From: Halorussus aquaticus
GTDB taxonomy: Archaea > Halobacteriota > Halobacteria > Halobacteriales > Haladaptataceae
Length of the DNA stretch: 64,000 nucleotides
Direction: 5' to 3'
Assembly: GCF_024218795.1 (NCBI RefSeq)
Contig: NZ_CP100400.1
Span: forward strand, 1,550,001 to 1,614,000
Position 1 is the first letter of the stretch. Each line of letters opens with the position of its first letter. Of this stretch, positions 14,174-23,017 are shown piece by piece. The translations under genes were made by a program, and so were the position numbers. A model generated the notes under the pieces. It saw only the letters and a list, made by a program, of their open reading frames with translations. It was not told the DNA's origin and did not search any database.

Positions 14174-15376
14174 ATGCCGACGCGCGTACCCGACGCCGAG
14201 TTTCAGGACCGACTCGCCGCCGTCCGCGACCGCATCGCGGAGACCGGCGCGGACGCGGGAGTCTGGTTCGGCGCGACAAGCATCGAATATCTGACCGGCT
14301 TCGACCACATCCAGACCGAGCGCCCGGTCGTCCTCGCGGTGACCGACGACCGCGTCGAGATAACCGTGCCCCGCCTCGAAGTCGAGCGCGTCGAGGCCAA
14401 CTCGCGCATCGACGCGGTCCACCACTACTTCGACTACCCCGGCGGCGAACCGGTCGAGACGGCGGCCGAGATGCTGTCGGGTCTCGGCGTCGAATCGGTC
14501 GCCACCGACACCGACGGCGCGCCCGGCGTGATGGGGTACGAGGGGCCAGCGCTCTCGGCGTTCGTGGACGTCGAGACCCAGAACTGGATCGACCGGATGC
14601 GGTGGGCCAAGTCCGACGTGGAGGTCGAACTGGTCCGCGAGTCCGCGCGCTGGGGGAACCTCGCCCATCGCTACCTCGCGGACTTCACCGAGGTCGGCGA
14701 GCATCCGGCGACGGTGAGCCAGCGCGCCTCGATGGAGGCCTCGCGGGCGATGCTCGACACGCTGGGCGACGAGTACGTCCCGCGGACGCGCGGCGACGGC
14801 CCGGCGATGGCGGGGTTCATCACGGGCGAGCAGACCGCCCTGCCCCACGGCCACACCGCGAACCGCCGCCTGCAGGAAGGCGACGTGCTGGTCACGGGCG
14901 CGAGCGCGAACGTGGACGGCTACCACTCGGAACTGGAGCGCACGATGTTCCTCGGCGAACCCACCGACGAGCAGGCCCACTACTTCGAACTCATGCTGGA
15001 GGCCCAGACCGTCGCCATCGACGCGCTCGGGCCGGGCGTCGAGCTGTCGTACGTGGACGAGCAGGTCTGGGACTTCTTCGAGGAGCAGGGCGTCACGGAC
15101 CTCGCCCAGCACCACGTCGGCCACAACATCGGTCTGGGCGCGCACGAACCGCCCTACATCGACCGCGGGTGGACCGACCACTGCGAGGAGCGCGAGGGCC
15201 GCGAGGAGCGCGACGCCGAGATGGAACCGGGCCACATCTACACCATCGAACCCGGCATCTACACCGACGAGTACGGCTACCGCCACTCGGACACCATCGC
15301 CATCACCGAGGACGGCGTGGACTGGCTGACCTACTTCCCGCGGGACCTCAAATCGAACGTCATCAGCGTGGAGTAG
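14174..15376 (+). CDS. M24-family (Xaa-Pro peptidase/creatinase-like) protein with altered metal site
   Basis: A 400-residue protein with the creatinase N-terminal domain (1-130, IAETGADAGVWFGATSIEYL) and the pita-bread catalytic domain. The substrate and metal landmarks are only partly kept. HHVGHNIGLGAHEPPY and TIEPGIYT supply the expected His and one Glu. The first Asp ligand is missing in VTGASANVDGY, the second is Glu (SELERT), and the last Glu is replaced in YRHSDTIAI. It may be a peptidase with modified metal binding or a creatinase-like metal-free hydrolase. ATG at 14174 is about 10 bases after TGGTTCGGTC, with an AT-rich TTTAACCGATAG about 35 bases upstream, suggesting a short leader. 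Confidence 0.8.
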   Translation: MPTRVPDAEFQDRLAAVRDRIAETGADAGVWFGATSIEYLTGFDHIQTERPVVLAVTDDRVEITVPRLEVERVEANSRIDAVHHYFDYPGGEPVETAAEMLSGLGVESVATDTDGAPGVMGYEGPALSAFVDVETQNWIDRMRWAKSDVEVELVRESARWGNLAHRYLADFTEVGEHPATVSQRASMEASRAMLDTLGDEYVPRTRGDGPAMAGFITGEQTALPHGHTANRRLQEGDVLVTGASANVDGYHSELERTMFLGEPTDEQAHYFELMLEAQTVAIDALGPGVELSYVDEQVWDFFEEQGVTDLAQHHVGHNIGLGAHEPPYIDRGWTDHCEEREGREERDAEMEPGHIYTIEPGIYTDEYGYRHSDTIAITEDGVDWLTYFPRDLKSNVISVE

Positions 15377-15430
15377 TGTTCCCGTCTCGGCGACTACTCT
15401 CCCCGACAGCTACTCGGCGACCAATCCATC

Positions 15431-15560
15431 TCGGCGCGTGCCGGTGCGGCCTCGTGCCGCGCCGAGCGCGCGAGGGAGTCGGCCACGTTCGGGCGGCCGA
15501 CGAGGCTGGGGCGGAGTGAGGCGGCGGTGCTGTGCGGTGACTCCTCGGCTCAAGCAGTAG
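15431..15560. repeat. Structured, probably dispersed haloarchaeal repeat
   Basis: Part of a 500-base gene-free stretch (15377-15876). TCGGCGCG (15431-15438) pairs with CGCGCCGA (15458-15465), and TCGGCC (15479-15484) with GGCCGA (15495-15500). A purine/GC-rich tail with GGCTGGGGCGGAGTGAGGC follows. I recall very similar strings at many intergenic sites in haloarchaeal genomes, which suggests a dispersed element or structured RNA. That recollection needs a search. Open frames crossing it have no coding character. Confidence 0.45.
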
Positions 15561-15767
15561 CTAGCTCCTTCGTCGATTTCCTCTGGTTAGTTGCTATGCG
15601 GTGCAATGCCCTTCCAGTAGCGTCGATAGAACGTAACTCGTCGCTAGTCTGCGAGAGGGGGACGTTACCCGCGCGCTCCAACCAATCGTAACGGCACCGC
15701 CTCGCACCGCAACCGCAGGCCGCACCCTAACGTTTCTCCGTCGCCGGTCTCTTCGGTCGTTCTCCCT

Positions 15768-15797
15768 GCGCCCTCGTCTCGCGCGCGACGAGGGCGC
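15768..15797. repeat. Perfect 11-bp stem hairpin upstream of the cobamide operon
   Basis: GCGCCCTCGTC (15768-15778) and GACGAGGGCGC (15787-15797) are exact complements with an 8-base CG-rich loop. It lies about 80 bases before the first cobamide gene. A DNA palindrome, an RNA structure in the leader or a terminator of upstream transcription are all possible. Confidence 0.5.
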
Positions 15798-15852
15798 GGC
15801 ATACCGTGCCAGCACGTACTGGGCGAACAACGCCGAGTCCGAGCGATTCAAG

Positions 15853-15866
15853 TTAGTTTGCACTAA
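15853..15866. promoter_or_regulatory. Operator-like palindrome just before the cobamide operon
   Basis: TTAGT-TTGC-ACTAA is a perfect 5-bp-arm palindrome ending 10 bases before the GTG start of the first gene, in the only AT-rich pocket of this spacer. Position suggests a regulator site or part of the core promoter. No cobalamin riboswitch core is visible. Confidence 0.4.
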
Positions 15867-15876
15867 TCACGGCGTA

Positions 15877-16500
15877 GTGGCAGTATCGTTCGACCTGTTC
15901 GGAACCCTCGTCGAGGCAGAGCGCCCCGCCGACCCCGCCGAGGCCGTCGGCGCGGCACTCCGCGAGCGCGGCGTGGCGGTCCCCGACGACTGGGCCGACG
16001 CCTACCGCGAGGTACACGTCGACGCGCCCGAGGGGGCCGAGGTCCCGCTGATGGCTCACGTGAGCGCCGCGCTCGCCAGCAGGGGCGCCGAGGCCCCCGG
16101 CAACGCCGCGCGCCGGGCGGTCGTCTCGGCGTTCGACCCCGCGGTCGAGACCCGCGAGGGCGCGGTGGAGGCGGTCGAGGCCGCGAGCGAGCGCGGGCCG
16201 GTCGCCGTCCTCTCGAACTGCGCGGTGCCCCAACTCGCGCGCACGGCGCTGATTCGCTCCGACCTCGACCGCGAGGCGTTCGACGCCGTCGTCACCAGCG
16301 TCGCCTGCGGGTGGCGAAAGCCCGACCCGCGGGCCTTCGAGACCTGCGCCGACCGCCTCGGCGTCCCGGTCGCCGACCTCGTCCACGTCGGCGACGACCC
16401 CGAGACCGACGGCGGTATCGCGGACTGCGGGGGCGAGGCGGTCCTCGTCTCGGACGTGCCCCTGACCGCGTTCCCCGACTGGCTGGAGGGTCGGCGATGA
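15877..16500 (+). CDS. HAD-family phosphatase in the cobamide operon
   Basis: A 207-residue HAD hydrolase. Motif I is FDLFGTLVE near residue 5 (catalytic Asp pair D/..T form), motif II lies in VAVLSNCAVP, motif III Lys in CGWRKPDPRAF, and motif IV in HVGDDPETDGG. It begins at GTG and its stop overlaps cbiB by 4 bases (ATGA), so it belongs to the cobamide operon. No classical CobC or CobZ phosphatase is in the cluster. This HAD enzyme is therefore a candidate for the alpha-ribazole-phosphate or adenosylcobalamin-phosphate phosphatase step. That is inference from context; the fold alone allows many substrates. Confidence 0.8.
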   Translation: MAVSFDLFGTLVEAERPADPAEAVGAALRERGVAVPDDWADAYREVHVDAPEGAEVPLMAHVSAALASRGAEAPGNAARRAVVSAFDPAVETREGAVEAVEAASERGPVAVLSNCAVPQLARTALIRSDLDREAFDAVVTSVACGWRKPDPRAFETCADRLGVPVADLVHVGDDPETDGGIADCGGEAVLVSDVPLTAFPDWLEGRR

Positions 16501-17474
16501 ACCCGCCCGGCGGCGTCTCGGTCGGGGCGGCCGCCGCTGGTGTCCTACCGGCCGCCACGGTGGCGCTCGCGCTCGCGCTCGACGCCGCCGTCGCGGAACC
16601 GCCCCGGCGACTCCACCCCGTCGCGTGGTTCGGGTCGCTGGTCGCTCGCTTCGACCGCGAGTGGTCGCACCCGGCAACGGTCGGTCTCGCCGTCGCGGTT
16701 GCGCTCCCGCTGTTCGCGGCCGCGGCGGTCGCGCTGGCGGTCGGACTGGCGACTCGCCTCCACCCCGCCCTCGGCGTCGCCGCGGCCGGACTCGCCGTCT
16801 TCGCCGCGACGAGTCTCCGGATGCTCTCCTCGAAGGCCGCCGAGGTGGTCGCCGCGTCCGACGCCGACCTGCCGACCGCCCGCGAGCGCTTGCGGTGGCT
16901 GGCGGGCCGGGACGCCGCCGACCTCTCGGCGGGCGAGGTCCGGAGCGCCGCGGTCGAGAGCGCGGCCGAGAACCTCGCCGACGGCGCGGTGGCCCCGCTG
17001 CTGGCGTTCGCCCTGTTCGCCCCGTTCTCGCTGGCCGCCGGGGCCGCGGCCGCGGCGTGGGTCAAGGCGGTCAACACCCTCGACTCGATGCTGGGTTACC
17101 TCGACGTGTCCCACGGGACCGCGAGCGCCCGCCTCGACGACCTCACGATGTGGATTCCCGCACGCGCGAGTGCGGTCCTGCTCGCGCTCGCGGCGTCGCT
17201 CCCCGCCTCGCTCCTCGCCGCCCGCCGGTGGGCCGACGCTCCGCCCTCGCCCAACTCCGGGTGGCCGATGGCGACGCTGGCGGCGGTCGTGGACTCGCGC
17301 CTCGAAAAGCCGGGCGTCTACGTGCTGAACCCCGGCGGCGCTCTGCCGTCGGTCGAAACCTCGCGGGCCGCGATTCGCGTCGTCTCGGTCGCGGGCGTCC
17401 TCGCCTTCCTGTTCGCCGGACTCCTCGCGGGGGTCGCCACAGTGCTTCTGCCGGAGGTGGTCGCGTGGCTCTGA
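16497..17474 (+). CDS. cbiB: Adenosylcobinamide-phosphate synthase CbiB
   Basis: A 325-residue membrane enzyme that attaches aminopropanol phosphate to adenosylcobyric acid. Family marks are LALDAAVAEPPRRLHPVAWFG near the start, ESAAENLADGAVAPLLAFA in the middle, KAVNTLDSMLGY and RLDDLTMWIPAR around residue 190-220, and SPNSGWPMATLAAVVDSRLEKPG near the C-terminus. Five or so hydrophobic segments are visible. Its ATG overlaps the HAD gene stop, and its end overlaps the next gene by 10 bases. All later loop-assembly genes follow, so the operon order mirrors the pathway. Confidence 0.93.
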   Translation: MNPPGGVSVGAAAAGVLPAATVALALALDAAVAEPPRRLHPVAWFGSLVARFDREWSHPATVGLAVAVALPLFAAAAVALAVGLATRLHPALGVAAAGLAVFAATSLRMLSSKAAEVVAASDADLPTARERLRWLAGRDAADLSAGEVRSAAVESAAENLADGAVAPLLAFALFAPFSLAAGAAAAAWVKAVNTLDSMLGYLDVSHGTASARLDDLTMWIPARASAVLLALAASLPASLLAARRWADAPPSPNSGWPMATLAAVVDSRLEKPGVYVLNPGGALPSVETSRAAIRVVSVAGVLAFLFAGLLAGVATVLLPEVVAWL

Positions 17475-18328
17475 CCGCCGTCGCGAGTCGAACCCGCGAG
17501 TTCGTCGGCCGCCGTCTGACCGCGGCGAAGGGCGCGCTGGGCTTCCTCACTCGGATTCCGACCGGCCGGAGCGAGTCGGCGTGGACCGCCTTCAGCGAGA
17601 CCCCCGCGGCGTTCCCGCTGGCCGGATGGGTCGTGGGCGCGCTGGCCGCGACGCCGTTCCTCGCGGCCGCGCTCGTCCCGGTTCCCGCCCCGACGGTCGC
17701 GTTCGGTTATCTGCTCGCGCTCTACGCCGTTACCGGAATCAACCACGCCGACGGGGTGGCCGACCTCGGCGACGCGGCGGCGGTCCACGGTGACCCGGAG
17801 GCGCGCCGCGCGGTCCTGAAGGACACCGAAGTCGGCGTCGGCGCGGTGCTGGCGCTCGGTCTCGTCGTCGTCGGACTCGCGCTCGCCGCGCTCGCGCTCG
17901 CCCGTCTCCCCCTCGCGGCGGCCGTGACGGTGGTCGTCGCCGCGGAAGTCGGCGCGAAGTTCGGGATGGCCGCGCTGGCCTGCCTCGGCGACCCCGCGTT
18001 CGAGGGCCTCGGGTCGGCGTTCACCGACAACGCCCCGGTCGCGCTGGTCGCTCCGGCCGCGGTCGCCGCTCCGGTCGTCGGTCTCGGCCGCTTCGTCACC
18101 CCTCTCGCGGCCGTCGGCTTCCCGGCTGTCACACTCGGCGCGTCCGCCGCCGGTCTCGTCGCCGCCTCAACGGCCGCACTCGCCGGAGCGGTCGCCGTCG
18201 CGCTCGCGCTCCTGCGGTGGTCGCGGGCGAACCTCGGCGGCGTCAACGGCGACGTGTTCGGCGCGGCGAACGAACTCGCCCGCATCGCGGGCCTCCATCT
18301 GGGGGTGGTCGCGTGGACGCTCTCGTGA
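17465..18328 (+). CDS. cobS: Adenosylcobinamide-GDP ribazoletransferase CobS
   Basis: A 287-residue polytopic membrane enzyme joining adenosylcobinamide-GDP to alpha-ribazole (phosphate), the last ring-closure step. Characteristic segments are [12 protein letters not shown] near residue 20, [12 protein letters not shown] (the acidic metal-binding motif) near 95, and [14 protein letters not shown] just after it. The C-terminal half is made of Ala/Val-rich helices, with [16 protein letters not shown] near the end. GTG at 17465 is the start that overlaps cbiB; the frame further upstream is a shadow of cbiB. Confidence 0.92.
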   Translation: MALTAVASRTREFVGRRLTAAKGALGFLTRIPTGRSESAWTAFSETPAAFPLAGWVVGALAATPFLAAALVPVPAPTVAFGYLLALYAVTGINHADGVADLGDAAAVHGDPEARRAVLKDTEVGVGAVLALGLVVVGLALAALALARLPLAAAVTVVVAAEVGAKFGMAALACLGDPAFEGLGSAFTDNAPVALVAPAAVAAPVVGLGRFVTPLAAVGFPAVTLGASAAGLVAASTAALAGAVAVALALLRWSRANLGGVNGDVFGAANELARIAGLHLGVVAWTLS

Positions 18329-18882
18329 TGTGCGGCGGGCGCGGGACCCGACTCGACGCCCCGACCGAGAAACCGCTGTTCGAGGTCGGCGGGCGGCCGA
18401 TGGTCGCCCGGGTCGCCGACGCCCTCGCCGAGAGCGCCGTCGAGACCGTCCACGCGGTCGTCTCCCCCCACGCGCCCGAGACCCGCGAGTTCGTCGCGCA
18501 ACGCGACTCGCTGTCCGCAATCGAGACGCCCGGCGAGGGTTACGTCGCGGACTTGCAGATTGCTCTCGAAGCGGTCGAACCGCCGGTCTTGACCGCGGCC
18601 GCCGACCTGCCGCTGCTCGACGCCGACGCCGTGAACGCGGTCCTCCGGAGCCATTCCGAGGGGTCGCTGACGGTCTGCGTCCCGGCCGCGCTCAAGCGCG
18701 CGCTCGGCGCGAGCATCGACACGACGTTCGAGCGCGAGGGCCGGGAACTCGCGCCGACCGGCGTCAACGTCGTCGCCGACCCCGACACCGAAACCGAAAC
18801 CATGTACGAGACCTACGACGCACGACTGGCCGTGAACGTGAATCGACTGTCGGACGCCGACCTCGCGGAGGAGTTGCTATGA
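18313..18882 (+). CDS. cobY: GTP:adenosylcobinamide-phosphate guanylyltransferase CobY
   Basis: A 189-residue nucleotidyltransferase, the archaeal replacement of CobU, which activates adenosylcobinamide phosphate with GTP. The start [14 protein letters not shown] is the nucleotide-binding G-rich loop with the downstream lysine in [29 protein letters not shown] carries the metal-binding Asp. The end ([23 protein letters not shown]) is typical. GTG 18313 lies inside cobS (16-base overlap), consistent with translational coupling. No kinase domain is present, as expected for CobY. Confidence 0.92.
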   Translation: MDALVMCGGRGTRLDAPTEKPLFEVGGRPMVARVADALAESAVETVHAVVSPHAPETREFVAQRDSLSAIETPGEGYVADLQIALEAVEPPVLTAAADLPLLDADAVNAVLRSHSEGSLTVCVPAALKRALGASIDTTFEREGRELAPTGVNVVADPDTETETMYETYDARLAVNVNRLSDADLAEELL

Positions 18883-19934
18883 GCGAGGACGGAAGCGCTC
18901 CGACGAGACTGGTGCTGTTCGCCGGGACGACCCGGACCGCCGAAATCGACGGACTGAGCGCCGCGGGGGCCGACCCCGAGGTGATGGTCCACACGCCGAG
19001 CGCCGACGCCGAGATACTGGAGTACGGCGAACCCGTCCGCGCGCCGGTGGTCCCCGTCAGTCCCTCGGGATGTCCGACCCCGGCGGTCGTGACCCGCGCG
19101 GTCCGCGAACTCGCGGACTTCGAGACGACGGTCGTGGACGCCGGACTCGCCGAACCCACCGCCGCGCCCACGGTGACGGTGGGCGCGCGACCCGGCGAGG
19201 ACGTCCGGGCGTCCGACCCCGTCTCGACAGCGCCGGGGGCCTTCGCCGCCGCCCGGGAGTTCGGCCGCCGGATTCCGGACGAGGAGGTGCTGGTCGCCGA
19301 GACGATTCCCGGCGGCACTACCACCGCGCTCGGCGTCCTGACCGCGCTGGGGGAGGAGTTCGGCGTCTCGTCGTCGCTGCCGGACAATCCCGTGGACCAG
19401 AAGCGCGAGGTGGTCGCCGAGGCGCTCGACGCGAGCGGTCTCGAACCGGGCGACGCCGCGGGCGACCCGCGTCTCGCGGTCCGGCGCGCGGGCGATCCCG
19501 TGCAGGCGAGCGCCGCCGGGTTCGTCGTCGGGGCCGCCCAGTCGGGCACTCGCGTCACGCTCGCCGGGGGCACCCAGATGGTCGCGGTGGCGGCGCTGGC
19601 GCGCCACGCCGGACTCGACGCGCCCCTCTCGCTGGCCACGACGCAGTTCGTCGCCGACGACCCGGCCGCCGACCTCCGGGCCGCGGCCGTCGATTTCGAC
19701 TTCGACCTGACCGTCACCGACCCCGGGTTCGACGCGGCCGACTCCCCCGCGATGGCGCGGTACGTCGCCGGGGAGGCCAAGGAGGGCGTCGGCATGGGCG
19801 GCGCGCTGGCGCTCGCCGACCGCGAGGGAATCGAGATGGCCCGCGTCCGCGACCGGATTCGGTCGGTGTACGACCACCTGCTGGACGGCGAGGCCGACCC
19901 GACCGACTCGGAGACCGCCGATGCACCCCGATAG
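18879..19934 (+). CDS. cobT: Archaeal CobT-like nicotinate-nucleotide:dimethylbenzimidazole phosphoribosyltransferase
   Basis: A 351-residue protein of the archaeal CobT-like family (UPF0284 type), proposed to make alpha-ribazole phosphate from a lower-ligand base. Recognisable regions are [20 protein letters not shown] at the start, [19 protein letters not shown] (phosphate-binding Gly/Thr stretch), [19 protein letters not shown] and [16 protein letters not shown]. The stop lies 14 bases into the following gene and the start overlaps cobY by 4 bases. The biochemical step for this archaeal branch is assigned mainly by homology and clustering, so substrate detail is less certain than for CobY or CobS. 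Confidence 0.85.
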   Translation: MSEDGSAPTRLVLFAGTTRTAEIDGLSAAGADPEVMVHTPSADAEILEYGEPVRAPVVPVSPSGCPTPAVVTRAVRELADFETTVVDAGLAEPTAAPTVTVGARPGEDVRASDPVSTAPGAFAAAREFGRRIPDEEVLVAETIPGGTTTALGVLTALGEEFGVSSSLPDNPVDQKREVVAEALDASGLEPGDAAGDPRLAVRRAGDPVQASAAGFVVGAAQSGTRVTLAGGTQMVAVAALARHAGLDAPLSLATTQFVADDPAADLRAAAVDFDFDLTVTDPGFDAADSPAMARYVAGEAKEGVGMGGALALADREGIEMARVRDRIRSVYDHLLDGEADPTDSETADAPR

Positions 19935-20982
19935 CGTCCGCGAGACCGACCGCGTGCCCCACGGCGGGAGCGACGACCCGGACCTGCTGGAGTTCAGCGC
20001 GAACACCAACCCCCGGACGCCCGAGGGCGTCGCCGAAGTCTACGCCGACGCGCTCGACGCGGCCCGGTCGTACCCGAACGACGACTACCCCGAGTTCCGG
20101 GCGGCGGCCGCCGACTTCGCGGACTGCGACCCCGGCGACGTCGTCCCCACGCCGGGCGGTCTCGCGGCGCTCCGACTCGCGTTCGCCGTCCGCGTCTCGC
20201 CCGGCGACTCCGTGCTGGTTCCGTACCCGAGTTTCGGCGAGTACGCCCGCGAGATTCGCTTGCAGGGCGGCGACCCCGAGTTCGTCCCTCACGACGAACT
20301 CCTCGACGCCGACCCCGCCGACCACGCTGCGGCCGTGGTCTGCAACCCCAACAACCCGACCGGCGACGCCTACGACCCCGATGCGCTCCGTGCGTTCGCG
20401 GCGCGGTGCCGTGACGCCGACGCCCTGCTCGTGGCCGACGAGGCGTTCCTCGGGTTCACCGACCGGCCCTCGCTCGCGGGCACCGACGGCGTCGTCGTCG
20501 CGCGCTCGCTGACCAAACTGTTCGGCCTGCCGGGCCTCCGGGCCGGGTTCGCGGCGGCGACCGGCGACCTCGGCCACGACCTCGCCATCGCCCGGCGGGC
20601 GTGGAGTCTCGGGACGCCCGCGGCCCGCGTCGGCGCGCACTGTCTGGGCCAGTCGGCGTTCGTCGCCGAGACCCGCGAGCGCGTCCGCCGGGAGCGCGCC
20701 CGGATGGCCGACGCGCTCCGCGACGACTTCGCCGTCTACGCCCCCGACGCGCCGCCGCTATCGGCCTCGTCGGCCCCCTTCCTCCTGCTCGACCTGCGCG
20801 AGGGCGGGCCGGAAGACGGCGAGCAGTCGCCCGCGGAACTCGTCGCGGCGGCGCGCGAGCGAGGGGTCGCGGTCCGGGACGCGACGACGTTCCGCGGACT
20901 GGACGCCCACGTCAGGGTCGCGGTCCGGACCCCCGACGAGAACGACCGCCTGCTGGAGGTGCTGTCCGATGTTCGAGACTGA
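19921..20982 (+). CDS. cobD: PLP-dependent aminotransferase-fold enzyme, likely CobD (threonine-phosphate decarboxylase)
   Basis: A 353-residue fold-type I PLP enzyme of the HisC/CobD group. It has [15 protein letters not shown] near the start, the substrate/PLP motif [17 protein letters not shown], and the Schiff-base lysine in [15 protein letters not shown] near residue 205. In cobamide operons this enzyme makes (R)-1-amino-2-propanol phosphate, the group CbiB attaches. The context next to cbiB, cobS, cobY and cbiZ favours CobD over histidinol-phosphate aminotransferase, although sequence alone does not exclude the latter. It overlaps both neighbours by 14 bases. Confidence 0.88.
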   Translation: MHPDSVRETDRVPHGGSDDPDLLEFSANTNPRTPEGVAEVYADALDAARSYPNDDYPEFRAAAADFADCDPGDVVPTPGGLAALRLAFAVRVSPGDSVLVPYPSFGEYAREIRLQGGDPEFVPHDELLDADPADHAAAVVCNPNNPTGDAYDPDALRAFAARCRDADALLVADEAFLGFTDRPSLAGTDGVVVARSLTKLFGLPGLRAGFAAATGDLGHDLAIARRAWSLGTPAARVGAHCLGQSAFVAETRERVRRERARMADALRDDFAVYAPDAPPLSASSAPFLLLDLREGGPEDGEQSPAELVAAARERGVAVRDATTFRGLDAHVRVAVRTPDENDRLLEVLSDVRD

Positions 20983-21721
20983 GACCCGCGAGGGCGTCCT
21001 CCGAGTCGGCCGCGAGGGCGCGCGCTGGCTCTCGACCGGGTGGGACGGCGGGGAGTGGCGGGCCGACGCGGCCTACAACGTCTCGGTGCCCGAGGGGTTC
21101 GACCGGACCGACCTCGACGCCTACCTCGCCGAGCGCAGGCGGTCGGCGGGGTTCGACGACCCGGGTCCCGCGCTCCTGACCGGCGTCGCGTTGCGCCACG
21201 CCCGCGGCGCGCGGTGCGGGCCGGTCTCGGCGGTGGCGACCGCGGGCGTCTCGAACCCGGCCGCGCTCCCGATGGACCCCGACGGCGAACCCGCCGAGGG
21301 CGACGGCGGTCCGTCGGACTCCGACTCGGACGCGTCCGACTCCGATTTCGACTCCGGCCCCGAAATCGGCACCGTCAACGTCGTCGTCGGGACCGACCGG
21401 GCGCTCGCGCCCGGCGCGCTCCCCAACCTGCTCGCGGTCGCCGTCGAGGCCAAGACCGCGACCCTGCTCGCCGAGACCGGCTTTCCCGGGACGACGAGCG
21501 ACGCCGTCGTCGCGGCCTGCGACCCCGCGGGCGAGGAGACGACGTTCTCCGGGAGCGCCACGGAAGTCGGGGCCTGCGCGCGGGTCTGCGTCCGGGAGGC
21601 GGTGCGCGCCGGACTCGAATCGCGCTACGGCGACGCGACCGACGCCACGATTCCGGAGTCGGTCGCCGACGCCGACTACGGCGCCACCGCGACCCGACGC
21701 GCGACCGTGTTCACGCCGTGA
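20969..21721 (+). CDS. cbiZ: Adenosylcobinamide amidohydrolase CbiZ
   Basis: A 250-residue enzyme that removes the aminopropanol side chain from imported cobinamide or foreign cobamides, giving cobyric acid for re-use by CbiB. Family marks are WDGGEWRADAAYNVSVPEGF, ALLTGVALRHARGAR, AVATAGVSNPA, TVNVVVGTDRALAPGALPNLL and ETGFPGTTSDAVVAAC. Between the last two blocks' lead-in, about residues 106-131, there is an acidic low-complexity insert (repeated D-S-D-S units) with matching repetitive DNA at about 21314-21360. It is the last gene of the operon and overlaps cobD. Its presence shows salvage and remodelling of corrinoids. Confidence 0.92.
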   Translation: MFETETREGVLRVGREGARWLSTGWDGGEWRADAAYNVSVPEGFDRTDLDAYLAERRRSAGFDDPGPALLTGVALRHARGARCGPVSAVATAGVSNPAALPMDPDGEPAEGDGGPSDSDSDASDSDFDSGPEIGTVNVVVGTDRALAPGALPNLLAVAVEAKTATLLAETGFPGTTSDAVVAACDPAGEETTFSGSATEVGACARVCVREAVRAGLESRYGDATDATIPESVADADYGATATRRATVFTP

Positions 21722-21797
21722 GTCCGATTCGGAGTCCGCGAAGGACCTGGCGAATCGAGACCCTTGTACTGACCTTCTAGGAGGCCCACGGACCGAC

Positions 21798-22754
21798 ATG
21801 GCCCGCCGAAACCGACCACTGACGAGATTGGTCGTCGCCGCGCTCGCCATCGCGTTCGCGGCGCTGGTTGCCCTCGTCCGGGCGCTGCGACGTTCTGCCG
21901 AACGCGCACGGGGCGTTCCGCTCAGTCCCCTCACCGCGGGATGGCGCGTCGGCGCGGACTACCCCGAGCGCCGAGGTATCGTCAGCGAGGCGCGAAGCGC
22001 CTCGGAACGTCGAGGGGGGAGCGACGACCCCCGAGACGCCGACGGCGAAATCGCGGGCGAGATGGACGACGTGAGCGAGTACGCCGGTCCCGCGTTCGAC
22101 CCGGACGCTGTGGCCCCTTCGGTCCGGTCGTTCTACGAGCGCACCGCCGACTACCGTCTCGCCTACGACGTGCGCTGGCACCGCCCGTTCCGCCTCGGCG
22201 CGGCGCTCGCCAGCGCGGCCACCAGTCGCCTCCGGCAGTTGAACCTCCCCGGTCCCGGCGAATCGGGGCCCTCGGGCGACTCGCGGGTCCGCGAACTCGA
22301 CGGTCGGTTCGCGTGCGTGGACCCGGACGCCGACCCCCGCGAGGGCGCGCGAGCGTGGGTCCGGACGAACGTGGCGGGCGAAGCCGTCTTCGTGGCGATT
22401 TACGCGCACCACGAGCGCGACGGGACGACGTACGTCAACGTCGCCGTCCCGCTTCCCGGCGCGAACCTGAGTACCGTCCTCCGGCCTCAGAACCTCGGCG
22501 ACGGTATCGAACTGACGACCCTCGACGCCGACGGCGACGAAGGTCTGTTTCTGGTGACGCCGCTCGGCGCGCTCTCGCTCCCCCTCGACCAGCGGTTCCG
22601 GGTGTGCCCCGCCTCCGCCGGTTTCCCTGGCACGGACCCGTTCAACGACGTTGACGGCGACGAAGCCGCCATCGTGGCCACCCACGAGATGTGGCTGTTC
22701 GGCCGAAAGTTCCTCACGATACGGTACGCGGGGCGAGAGAACCCGTCTGAATAA
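21798..22754 (+). CDS. Membrane-anchored hypothetical protein
   Basis: A 318-residue protein with one N-terminal membrane helix (LTRLVVAALAIAFAALVALV) and a large soluble domain. The clearest conserved-looking segment is TYVNVAVPLPGANLSTVLRP, followed by DGIELTTLDADGDEGLFLVT and LPLDQRFRVCPA, a beta-rich region. An insert near residues 63-72 (SEARSASERR) comes from a palindromic element. I do not recognise a family. It begins 76 bases after cbiZ on the same strand but is not overlapped, so membership of the cobamide operon is doubtful. Confidence 0.65.
   Translation: MARRNRPLTRLVVAALAIAFAALVALVRALRRSAERARGVPLSPLTAGWRVGADYPERRGIVSEARSASERRGGSDDPRDADGEIAGEMDDVSEYAGPAFDPDAVAPSVRSFYERTADYRLAYDVRWHRPFRLGAALASAATSRLRQLNLPGPGESGPSGDSRVRELDGRFACVDPDADPREGARAWVRTNVAGEAVFVAIYAHHERDGTTYVNVAVPLPGANLSTVLRPQNLGDGIELTTLDADGDEGLFLVTPLGALSLPLDQRFRVCPASAGFPGTDPFNDVDGDEAAIVATHEMWLFGRKFLTIRYAGRENPSE
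21986..22004. repeat. Intragenic palindrome CGAGGCGC-GAA-GCGCCTCG
   Basis: Perfect 8-bp arms around GAA inside the hypothetical gene, encoding SEARSASE in frame. The same element with GTA in the centre occurs at 50405-50423 in an unrelated hydrolase gene. Both are translated in frame, giving Ser/Glu/Ala/Arg-rich peptides that look like surface insertions. Confidence 0.6.
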
Positions 22755-23017
22755 TCGGGGGGCGAAAGCGGCGGTCCGCGCCGCCCGAAGACGCGGCCCG
22801 ACTCCGCCGGCGCGGCACGTGAGGGGGCCGACAGTACCGAGTCGAGACGGGGTTCGACCCGATGGAAGGCCGAAACGGGGGACCCGAACAGCGGAGAGCG
22901 CCGAAACCGAGACGCGTTCGCAGGGGCCGAAGCGAGTAACTGCGGACGACTGGCGTTCGCCGGCGGACGGCAGACGCCCCGCCAGCAGCGGGAGTCAGGT
23001 CGACGGTAGAGGGCCGG

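Noticed and set aside
13706-15286. 526-codon open frame antisense to the M24 protein and the small membrane protein
   Set aside because: Long antisense frames are expected in this codon usage; the plus strand has the conserved M24 motifs, and the antisense peptide is low-complexity.
15594-15863. 89-codon minus-strand frame upstream of the cobamide operon
   Set aside because: Arg-rich with no motif, and it spans a strong hairpin; treated as noncoding.
22755-23017. Spacer between the membrane-anchored protein and the MMPL transporter
   Set aside because: The short frames here are Arg-rich shadows; no convincing gene, RNA or repeat seen.
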